From Streptomyces sp. CBMA29 (GTDB lineage Bacteria > Actinomycetota > Actinomycetes > Streptomycetales > Streptomycetaceae), in contig NZ_MECL01000018.1 of NCBI RefSeq assembly GCF_014596445.1, positions 1 through 38,439 on the forward strand: DNA of 38,439 nucleotides. Direction: 5' to 3'. Within the stretch, counting starts at the first letter, position 1; each line of letters starts with the position of its first letter. The position numbers were made by a program, and so were the translations under genes. Of this stretch, positions 8,096 through 14,199 are shown one piece after another. Under the pieces are notes generated by a model. That model made no database searches. It saw nothing but the letters and a program-made list of their open reading frames with translations, and was not told the origin of the DNA.

Positions 8096-9121
8096 TCAGA
8101 CGTTGGCGCGAGCCTCCGGGTGGGGGAGGCGGGAGGGGTGCGGGGCGGGACCGGTGGAACCGCGTACTACCAGTTCCGGTTCGAAGAACAGCTCGTCGTG
8201 GTCGACCGACGCTCCGCTGATCTCTCCGGCCAGCAGGTCCACGGCCGCCCGGCCCATCGCCTCGATCGGCTGCCGGACGGTGGTCAGCGGCGGCTCGGTG
8301 CAGTTCATCAGCGACGAGTCGTCGTAACCGATTACCGAAACATCCTCCGGCACCGAGAGCCGCCGCCTGCGGGCCGCCCTTATGGTGCCGAGCGCCAGCA
8401 GGTCGCTCGCGCAGATGAAGGCCGTGATGCCGCGCGCGAGCAGCCGGCTGGCCGCCGCCTGGCCGCCCTCCAGCGTGAACAGGGCGTGCTCGACGGTCAC
8501 CGACGGGTCGACCCGGCGGGCGGCGGCGAGCTTGCGGCGCGACGGTACGTGGTCGGGCGGACCGAGCACGAGCGCGATCCGCTGATGGCCGAGCGAGATG
8601 AGGTGGTTCATCGCCTGCTCGACCGCCACCGCGTCGTCACAACTGACGCGCGGGAAGTCGAGATGGTCGATGGCCGCGTTCATCAGCACGGTGGGCAGAT
8701 TGCGCTCGGCCAGCCGCGCGTAGTGGTCGTGCGGTGACTCGGCCTGGGCGTAGAGCCCGCCGAAGAAGACCACGCCGGAGACATGCTGCTGGAGCAGCAG
8801 TTCCACGTAGTCGGCCTCGGAGACGCCGCCCGCGGTCTGGGTGCACAGCACCGGGGTGAAGCCCTGCTGCGCCAGCGCGCCCCCGACCACCTCGGCGAAA
8901 GCCGGGAAGATCGGATTTTGCAGCTCGGGCATGACCATGCCGACCAGCCGGGCGCGTTCGCCGCGGAGCTGGGTGGGCCGTTCGTAACCGAGCACGTCAA
9001 GAGCGGTGAGGACCGCTGCCCGGGTTCCGTCGGAGACGCCAGGCTTCCCGTTCAGCACGCGGCTGACGGTGGCCTCACTCACCCCGACCTTCTTTGCCAC
9101 CTCGGCAAGTCGTCGTGTCAT
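8096..9121 (-). CDS. LacI-family repressor of alpha-glucan genes (MalR-like)
   Basis: Sugar-responsive DNA-binding repressor. The 341-residue protein has the N-terminal LacI helix-turn-helix and hinge helix (RLAEVAKKVGVSEATVSRVLNGKPGVS, residues 4-28). A periplasmic-binding-protein-like effector domain follows (LVGMVMPELQNPIFPAFAEVVGGAL, then CASDLLALGTIRAARRR and VIGYDDSSL). Wording and length closely match S. coelicolor MalR, and it also lies just upstream of a sugar ABC operon on the same strand. The ATG at 9121 starts exactly at the HTH; no Shine-Dalgarno sequence precedes it, while a -10 box TAGAAT ends 8 bases before it. Its own promoter holds the palindrome 9145-9159, which suggests autoregulation. 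The probable inducer is an alpha-gluco-oligosaccharide (inferred). Confidence 0.94.
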   Translation of the reverse strand: MTRRLAEVAKKVGVSEATVSRVLNGKPGVSDGTRAAVLTALDVLGYERPTQLRGERARLVGMVMPELQNPIFPAFAEVVGGALAQQGFTPVLCTQTAGGVSEADYVELLLQQHVSGVVFFGGLYAQAESPHDHYARLAERNLPTVLMNAAIDHLDFPRVSCDDAVAVEQAMNHLISLGHQRIALVLGPPDHVPSRRKLAAARRVDPSVTVEHALFTLEGGQAAASRLLARGITAFICASDLLALGTIRAARRRRLSVPEDVSVIGYDDSSLMNCTEPPLTTVRQPIEAMGRAAVDLLAGEISGASVDHDELFFEPELVVRGSTGPAPHPSRLPHPEARANV

Positions 9122-9128
9122 GGCGTCG

Positions 9129-9134
9129 ATTCTA
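9129..9134 (-). promoter_or_regulatory. -10 box of repressor gene, predicted leaderless mRNA
   Basis: On the minus strand TAGAAT (9134-9129) is an excellent Streptomyces -10 hexamer. Transcription would start at about 9122-9121, on the ATG itself. The -35 region falls inside the palindromic operator 9145-9159. Confidence 0.5.
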
Positions 9135-9144
9135 GTACAGGTGG

Positions 9145-9182
9145 CGCAAGTTTCTTGCGGTGAATTTGCGAGATCTCTGCAA
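9145..9182. promoter_or_regulatory. Palindromic operators in the repressor/GH87 intergenic region
   Basis: CGCAAG-TTT-CTTGCG (9145-9159) is a perfect inverted repeat. A second, imperfect one runs from TTGCG (9166) to TGCAA (9182) around the palindrome GAGATCTC. The TTGCG half-site is the same as in the shared 28-bp elements. Position over the repressor -35 region suggests autorepression. Confidence 0.6.
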
Positions 9183-9193
9183 GTCATCCAAAT

Positions 9194-9221
9194 TTTGCGA
9201 AATCCAATCGACATCTTGCTG
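9194..9221 (+). promoter_or_regulatory. Operator, shared 28-bp element (copy 2)
   Basis: TTTGCGAAATCC then AATCGACATCTTGCTG: 23 of 28 bases match the site before the sugar ABC operon. The 21-bp half-site spacing is the same, and so is the position relative to the -35 box (9216-9221). Confidence 0.7.
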
Positions 9222-9245
9222 TCTCATGCATGACATCTCTAGGGT
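9216..9245 (+). promoter_or_regulatory. Promoter of GH87 gene
   Basis: -35 TTGCTG (9216-9221), 18-bp spacer, -10 TAGGGT (9240-9245). The predicted start near 9252 gives a leader of about 40 bases that includes a small GTCAC-CTCT-GTGAC hairpin (9250-9263). The -35 box is the second half-site of the operator. Confidence 0.5.
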
Positions 9246-9291
9246 GTGCGTCACCTCTGTGACTCCAGTCAGAAGGGACACCCCCCACCCC

Positions 9292-11550
9292 ATGGACAAC
9301 AGACGTCGTTCCACGGCCTGGTTGGCTTCCGCCACCGCGGCGGCGGTCGTCGCGGGCGGGCTCGCGCTCGCCGTGACGGCCCAGTCGGCCAGCGCCGCCC
9401 CCTCCGTATCGACCGTCTCGCCCTTCGCCGTGAGCGGAGGCGCGAGCGTCCCGTTCACCGAGTACGAGGCCGAGGCCGCCGCCACCAACGGCTCGGCGGT
9501 CGGCCCCGACTACACCCAGTCCACCGTCGCCTCCGAGGCGTCGGGCCGCCGCGCGGTCAGCCTGGGCGGCCAGGGCAAGTACGTCGAGTTCACCCTGACC
9601 GCCCCGGCCAACGCGGTGGATGTCGCCTACAACCTGCCGCGCGGCGCCTCAGGCACCGTCTCGGTCTACGTCAACGGCACCAAGATCAGCCAGAAGCTGG
9701 CGGTCACCGCGCAGTACAGCTACGTCGACACGTCGTGGATCGCCGGCTCCAAGACCCACCACTTCTTCGACGACTCGCGGATCAAACTGGGCCAGAACCT
9801 GGCCGCGGGCGCCAAGGTCAAGCTCCAGCTCGACGCGGGCGACACCGGCCAGGCCACCATCGACGTCGCCGACTTCGAGCAGGTGGCGGCAGCCGCGAGC
9901 GCGCCCGCGAACTCCATATCCGTCGTCGGCAACGGCGCCGACGCCACCGGCGGCGCCGACTCCACCAGCGCCTTCAACACGACCATCGCCCAGGCGAAGT
10001 CGCAGGGCAAGGAGGTCTGGATCCCGTCCGGCGACTTCAAGCTGGGCTCCACCATCCAGGCCGACGGCGTCACCATCCGCGGCGCGGGCAACTGGTACTC
10101 CGTCCTGCACAGCTCGCACCTGATCGACCAGACCAGCGCGAGCGGCAACACCAAGCTGTACGACTTCGCCGTCTTCGGCGAGGTCAGCGTCCGCAACGAC
10201 GGCTCGCCCGACAGCTTCGTGACCGGCAGCCTCGGCCCGAACTCGGTGGTCTCCGGGATCTGGGTGCAGCGCGAGAAGTGCGGTCTGTGGCTGACCGGCA
10301 ACAACAACAACCTCGTGGTGCAGAACAACCGCATCCTCGGCACCACCGCCGACGGCCTCAACCTCGACGGCAGCGCCAACGGCGTCCAGGTGAAGAACAA
10401 CTTCCTGCGCAACCAGGGCGACGACAGTCTCGCCATGTGGTCGCTCGGCGCGCCCGACACGGGCAACACCTTCAGCAACAACACCATCGTGCAGCCCAAC
10501 CTGGCCAACGGGATCGCGATCTACGGCGGCAGCGACAACACCGTCTCCAACAACGTGATCGCCGACACCAACGCGCTCGGCGGCGGCATCGCCATCTCCA
10601 ACCAGGCGTTCCTCCAGCCCTTCAACCCGCTGTCCGGCACCGTCACGGTCTCCGGCAACACCCTGATCCGTACCGGCGCGCTGAACCCCAACTGGGGCCA
10701 CCCGATGGGTGCGTTGCGCGTTGACAGCTATGACTACGCGATCAACAACGACATCCGGATCAGCAACACGACCTTCGTCGGCAGCCCGTACAGCGACTTC
10801 GAGTTCGTCTCCGGCGGCGGTCACGGCTACACGATCAACGGCGTCACCGTCAGCGGCGCGACGGCCGGCAACACCGGCACCGTCGTGGTCCAGGCCGAGA
10901 CGCCCGGCTCCGCGACCTTCACCAATGTGACGGCCACCGGCACCGGCGCGACGGGTACGTACAACTGCTCCTACCCGGCGAACCTGCCCGCCTTCACCAT
11001 CAACCGCGGTGCGGGCAACAGCGGTTGGGACAGCAACTGGAACGACTGCTCCACCTGGCCGCAGCCGGGCTCGGGCAACCCGACCACCCCGCCCACCACT
11101 GCGCCGACCACGCCCCCCACCACTCCGGCCTCCGGCAACCTGGCCCAGGGGCACCCGGCCTCCGACACCGGTCACTCCGATGTCTACGTCGCGGGCAACG
11201 CGGTGGACGGCAACGCCAACAGCTACTGGGAGAGCACCAACAACGCCTTCCCGCAGTCGCTGACCGTCGACCTCGGCGCGGCCAGGACCGTCGGCCGGGT
11301 CGTCCTCAAACTCCCGCCCGCCACCGCGTGGGCCACCCGTACCGAGACGCTGAGCGTCCTCGGTTCCACCGACAACAACACCTACAGCACGCTGAAGTCG
11401 TCCGCGGGCTACACCTTCAACCCCGCGAGCGGGAACACCGTCACCATCCCGGTGACTCCCGCGAGCGCCCGCTACGTACGGCTGACCGTCACCGGCAACA
11501 CCGGCTGGCCCGCGGGCCAGATCTCCGAGTTCGAGGTCTACGCCTCGTAA
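9292..11550 (+). CDS. Secreted GH87 alpha-1,3-glucanase / mycodextranase
   Basis: Extracellular enzyme predicted to cut alpha-1,3-glucan (or mixed alpha-1,3/1,4 nigeran) into oligosaccharides. The 752-residue product has: a signal peptide (to about A35); a CBM6/35-like beta-sandwich (57-198, opening TEYEAEAAATNG); a right-handed beta-helix catalytic domain (about 207-595); a Thr/Pro linker (NPTTPPTTAPTTPPTTP); and a C-terminal F5/8-type discoidin/CBM32-like module (about 620-752). In the helix, ADGLNLDG gives D354 and QGDDSLAMWS gives D377 and D378. This 23/24-residue spacing agrees with the three catalytic Asp residues I recall for GH87. The ATG at 9292 follows GAAGGGA and the predicted transcript start near 9252, excluding upstream starts. 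It is divergent from the repressor gene; its stop overlaps the convergent PucR gene by 13 bases. Confidence 0.88.
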   Translation: MDNRRRSTAWLASATAAAVVAGGLALAVTAQSASAAPSVSTVSPFAVSGGASVPFTEYEAEAAATNGSAVGPDYTQSTVASEASGRRAVSLGGQGKYVEFTLTAPANAVDVAYNLPRGASGTVSVYVNGTKISQKLAVTAQYSYVDTSWIAGSKTHHFFDDSRIKLGQNLAAGAKVKLQLDAGDTGQATIDVADFEQVAAAASAPANSISVVGNGADATGGADSTSAFNTTIAQAKSQGKEVWIPSGDFKLGSTIQADGVTIRGAGNWYSVLHSSHLIDQTSASGNTKLYDFAVFGEVSVRNDGSPDSFVTGSLGPNSVVSGIWVQREKCGLWLTGNNNNLVVQNNRILGTTADGLNLDGSANGVQVKNNFLRNQGDDSLAMWSLGAPDTGNTFSNNTIVQPNLANGIAIYGGSDNTVSNNVIADTNALGGGIAISNQAFLQPFNPLSGTVTVSGNTLIRTGALNPNWGHPMGALRVDSYDYAINNDIRISNTTFVGSPYSDFEFVSGGGHGYTINGVTVSGATAGNTGTVVVQAETPGSATFTNVTATGTGATGTYNCSYPANLPAFTINRGAGNSGWDSNWNDCSTWPQPGSGNPTTPPTTAPTTPPTTPASGNLAQGHPASDTGHSDVYVAGNAVDGNANSYWESTNNAFPQSLTVDLGAARTVGRVVLKLPPATAWATRTETLSVLGSTDNNTYSTLKSSAGYTFNPASGNTVTIPVTPASARYVRLTVTGNTGWPAGQISEFEVYAS

Positions 11551-12806
11551 CGTGAGGGGTCGCGCGCCGGGCGGCGGTCCTCCGACAGGAGGCCGCCGTC
11601 CGTCGTTTCGCCGTTCTCCTGGAGGTGCAGCGCGCGCAGCGCGATCTCGGTGGCGAACCGGTCGTCGGGGCGGGCCAGTTGGTCGCCGAAGGCGCGGTCG
11701 AGGATACGGATCCGGTAGCGCACGGTCTGCGGGTGCACGCCGAGCTGGTCGGCGATCTGCGCCGCGGTGCCACGGGTGGTCAGCCAGATCCGCAGGGTGT
11801 CGATCAGCCGGGCGCGCTGGGTCGCGGTCAGCCCGACCAGCGGCCCCAGATAGCGCTTGGCGATCTGCGCGACCAGCGCGGGATCGCCCAGTAACCACAG
11901 CGGCAGCAGATGGTCCTCGCTCATCGCCACCGAGTCGTCGTCGATGATCCCGGCGTCGGCCAGCGTCAGCGTGTGCCGGGCCCAGCGCAGCGAGTCCGCG
12001 GCCTCGCTCAGCGAGGTGGTCAGCCCGATCGCGGCCCGGCAGCCGCTCAGCGCCGCGTGCAGCCGCTCCCGCCGCTCGTCGGTGAACGGTCCCGGCACCA
12101 GCAGATGCGGCTCCGGGTCCGCGAAGTCCATCAGGATGTCCTTGTCGAGCGCCGCCCCGGCCGGACGCGTGTCGGGGGCGACCGCGATCAGGGTCACCTC
12201 CTCGGGCAGCGGCCACGCCGAGTGCTCGGCCAGTTCCGCCAGCGCGCTGCGGGCCACGGAGGCGCCGTTGAGAATCCGCCGCAGCAGCCGGCGGCGGCGG
12301 TTGTCGGGCTCCTCGCCCAGTTCCGCCATCGCCTGCACATAGCCCTCGCGGGAGAGTTCGGCGAGATCGCCCATGTACGCGAAGAGCGCGTCGGCGAAGT
12401 TCAGCATGAAGGACGCCGACAGGTTGTAGCGGCGGCCCACGCTGCGCACCCGGCGCAGCGCCACCTGGCAGCCGATGCGGTACGCGGCCTGGAGGTTGTC
12501 CAGGCTGCGGCCCTCGTACGCCTCGAAGCGGCCGAACTGGCGGCACAGGTCGTCGCGGAGCGCGGTGGTCGCGGTCGGCGCGGCCACCCGGTCGACGAAA
12601 GTGGCGATGCTCTGCTCGATACCGATCCTGATCACCCGGGCGTTCGGGCCCTCCAGCAAGTGGCCGTATTCGGGGATCGTGGTGACGATTTCCGTGGCCA
12701 TCTCTTTTAAAAGGCTGGGGAGTTCCGGCCGCATGATGGCGGCGAACTCCCGTGGAATCGGACCGGTTGATTCCGCCTGCTCCGGCGTCTGCCGCGTTAC
12801 GGTCAT
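11538..12806 (-). CDS. PucR/CdaR-family transcriptional regulator
   Basis: DNA-binding regulator of 422 residues. The N-terminal two thirds are a helical sensory region (PSLLKEMATEIVTTIPEYGHLLEG, then GRSLDNLQAAYRIGCQVALRRVR) and a GGDEF-like middle domain typical of PucR regulators. The C-terminal PucR helix-turn-helix is at about 340-378 (IADQLGVHPQTVRYRIRILDRAFG). The ATG at 12806 follows a strong GGGAGGGGGG; the open frame extends to 12992 without a better start. It is divergent from the small secreted-protein gene and the Mce operon, so it is the likely regulator of that locus; this is inferred from position only. The 3' end overlaps the GH87 gene by 13 bases. The effector is unknown. 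Confidence 0.9.
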   Translation of the reverse strand: MTVTRQTPEQAESTGPIPREFAAIMRPELPSLLKEMATEIVTTIPEYGHLLEGPNARVIRIGIEQSIATFVDRVAAPTATTALRDDLCRQFGRFEAYEGRSLDNLQAAYRIGCQVALRRVRSVGRRYNLSASFMLNFADALFAYMGDLAELSREGYVQAMAELGEEPDNRRRRLLRRILNGASVARSALAELAEHSAWPLPEEVTLIAVAPDTRPAGAALDKDILMDFADPEPHLLVPGPFTDERRERLHAALSGCRAAIGLTTSLSEAADSLRWARHTLTLADAGIIDDDSVAMSEDHLLPLWLLGDPALVAQIAKRYLGPLVGLTATQRARLIDTLRIWLTTRGTAAQIADQLGVHPQTVRYRIRILDRAFGDQLARPDDRFATEIALRALHLQENGETTDGGLLSEDRRPARDPSRYEA

Positions 12807-12869
12807 GTCCGTACCCCCCTCCCGCGACGGCCCTGCTGGCCGGTGAACCGGTGAAGTGGTGTGCCACGC

Positions 12870-12897
12870 ATGGTAGCCGCGGGCAACCTCGCTGCAA
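12870..12897 (-). promoter_or_regulatory. Candidate promoter of PucR-family gene
   Basis: On the minus strand -35 TTGCAG (12897-12892), 16-bp spacer, -10 TACCAT (12875-12870), about 60 bases before the start codon. Judged by box match only. Confidence 0.3.
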
Positions 12898-13040
12898 CAT
12901 AGACCAATCGCGTACGGAACGCAGCACCTTGCACACGGAAACGTGTCGGGCCCGCGACGGTGGGCGACGGCGACCGATGGCCATAGCCGCACTCCCGGTG
13001 ATCGCCCGCCAGGTCGGCCGAGGTGCGCACCGTACGGCCG

Positions 13041-13056
13041 ACTTGCTCACTTGCTT
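13041..13056. repeat. Tandem octamer, possible regulator site
   Basis: ACTTGCTC followed directly by ACTTGCTT, next to an AT-rich TATAAAAAAT run, 30 bases before the plus-strand promoter. It could be a direct-repeat binding site for the divergent PucR-family protein. No second copy was found by eye. Confidence 0.3.
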
Positions 13057-13085
13057 ATAAAAAATCCCGGCGCACTGTTGCTTCC

Positions 13086-13113
13086 GTGACAGAAAAATAC
13101 CCGAGAGTAGGGT
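13086..13113 (+). promoter_or_regulatory. Promoter of small secreted-protein gene
   Basis: -35 GTGACA (13086-13091), 16-bp spacer, -10 TAGGGT (13108-13113), close to the HrdB-type consensus. The leader would be about 190 bases. Confidence 0.45.
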
Positions 13114-13308
13114 CCGCCCGAGAATCTTGGCCGGGATTATTGCGCCTCCGGGTTACCCGTGCGTAACGTCCTGCACCGCAAGGGCAACCGAGCGGAATCG
13201 GTGCCACGTTCCAGGTAGTGAGTCGTAACCGAATTCCCCTTCCCGCCACACACGGAAGACGCGGAAGCCGGTTTATCAGGTACGTCATCTCCCAGGAAGG
13301 ATCAGCCC

Positions 13309-13941
13309 GTGCACAAGCTCTCCAGGACCGCCAAGGGAACCATGGTCACCGGTGCCGCGATGGCGGCGGCGCTCGGCCTCGCGGTCAGCCCGGCCTCGGC
13401 CGTCACGTACACCGTCTCGGGCAGCTCGTCGACCGGTGCGATCACCGCGACGGCCACCACGCCCACGCTGACCGACACCACCACGGGCACCAAGCTCACC
13501 TGCACCTCGTCGGCGGCCACCGCCACCGTGACCAACGGTTCGCACGGCGGAACCCTCGGCACCATCAACACCGTCTCGTGGAACACCTGCAAGGTCGGCG
13601 GCATCACCTTCTCCGTCGCCGCCCAGGGCACCCCGTGGACGCTGACCGGCACCGCCGCCACCACGTCCGCGGGCGTCACCGCCGGCACGCTGACCGGTGT
13701 CAAGGCCACCCTGTCCGGCCTGTGCAACGCGACCTTCGCCGACCCCAGCGGCGTGGGCAACGGCGCCACCCTCAACGTCACGTACACCAACTCCACCCAC
13801 ACGCTGGCCATCACCGGCGGCACCCTCAAGGCGTACAACGTCTCCGGCCTGTGCCTCGGCCTGATCAACAACAACGACCTGGCCACCTACTCGGCCGGCT
13901 ACGTCGTGACCCCCACGACGCTGAACGTCGTCTCTCCCTGA
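13309..13941 (+). CDS. Small secreted protein, unknown function, Mce-locus associated
   Basis: I recognise no characterised family. The 210-residue product has a Sec signal peptide (basic MHKLSRTAKG, hydrophobic AAMAAALGLAV, cleavage near SPASA-VTYTV). The mature part is about 180 residues, rich in Thr/Gly/Val/Ala and probably all-beta. Four cysteines (KLTCTSS, WNTCKVG, GLCNATF, GLCLGL) could make two disulfides. There is no membrane anchor, so it should be released or wall-held. The GTG at 13309 has AGGAAGGA upstream. It has its own promoter and is closed by a strong terminator (13999-14036) before the DUF6801-like gene, so it is made separately from the Mce operon. Position suggests an extracellular partner of the Mce system. 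Confidence 0.85.
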   Translation: MHKLSRTAKGTMVTGAAMAAALGLAVSPASAVTYTVSGSSSTGAITATATTPTLTDTTTGTKLTCTSSAATATVTNGSHGGTLGTINTVSWNTCKVGGITFSVAAQGTPWTLTGTAATTSAGVTAGTLTGVKATLSGLCNATFADPSGVGNGATLNVTYTNSTHTLAITGGTLKAYNVSGLCLGLINNNDLATYSAGYVVTPTTLNVVSP

Positions 13942-13998
13942 GCCCCGCCCCTCGCGTAACACCGGCCGCCGCGACCGCTGAAGCCGCGCCGGCCGAAC

Positions 13999-14036
13999 CG
14001 GGACCCCGGACCGCCGCAGTGGCGGCCGGGGTCCCG
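13999..14036 (+). terminator. Rho-independent-type terminator
   Basis: CGGGACCCCGG (13999-14009) pairs perfectly with CCGGGGTCCCG (14026-14036). An inner CCGCC-GCAGT-GGCGG stem extends it, leaving one unpaired A. It lies 57 bases after the small secreted-protein gene and separates it from the Mce operon. Confidence 0.85.
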
Positions 14037-14050
14037 AACACGCACTGGAG

Positions 14051-14086
14051 GACAAAACTCCGCTTGTGTTTTGTCATTCGGTGACA
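14051..14086. promoter_or_regulatory. Overlapping inverted repeats upstream of Mce operon
   Basis: GACAAAAC (14051-14058) and GTTTTGTC (14068-14075) are perfect inverted repeats 9 bases apart. TGTCA-TTCGG-TGACA (14072-14086) overlaps the right arm. The AT-rich arms are unusual here, and a terminator is already present upstream, so an operator for the divergent PucR-family regulator is a reasonable guess. Confidence 0.5.
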
Positions 14087-14134
14087 GGAAATCCGCCCCG
14101 GTCCGCGCCGTCGAATATTCGTCCGGTCGATCAC

Positions 14135-14164
14135 TTGTGGGGCCTTATTACTCGACCGTAATGT
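14135..14164 (+). promoter_or_regulatory. Candidate promoter of the Mce operon
   Basis: -35 TTGTGG (14135-14140), 18-bp spacer, -10 TAATGT (14159-14164). The start would be near 14171, about 29 bases before the ATG at 14200, leaving room for the GAGGAG ribosome site. The -35 match is modest. Confidence 0.35.
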
Positions 14165-14199
14165 CCTGCGTCGCCGACGCCTTCCTGAGGAGTTCCGTA

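Larger units (their letters stand above)
12807..13308. other. 502-base divergent control region (PucR gene / secreted-protein gene)
   Basis: No gene is supported here: a 77-codon frame on the minus strand at 13055-13288 lacks the codon bias of its neighbours. The region is locally AT-richer. It holds candidate promoters for both genes (12870-12897 minus, 13086-13113 plus) and a tandem octamer ACTTGCTC-ACTTGCTT (13041-13056) beside TATAAAAAAT. Confidence 0.55.

Noticed and set aside
7526..8737. A 400-codon plus-strand frame in the noncoding stretch and over the repressor gene
   Set aside because: Composition is Arg/Gly/Pro-rich, it crosses a perfect terminator and direct repeats, and it is antisense to a clear LacI-family gene.
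9649..13050. An open frame of about 1130 codons on the minus strand across GH87 and the PucR region
   Set aside because: It runs antisense to the catalytic GH87 domain and in the wrong frame for the PucR gene; no recognisable motifs.
13055..13288. A 77-codon minus-strand frame in the divergent control region
   Set aside because: No codon bias, no ribosome site, and it overlaps likely promoters.
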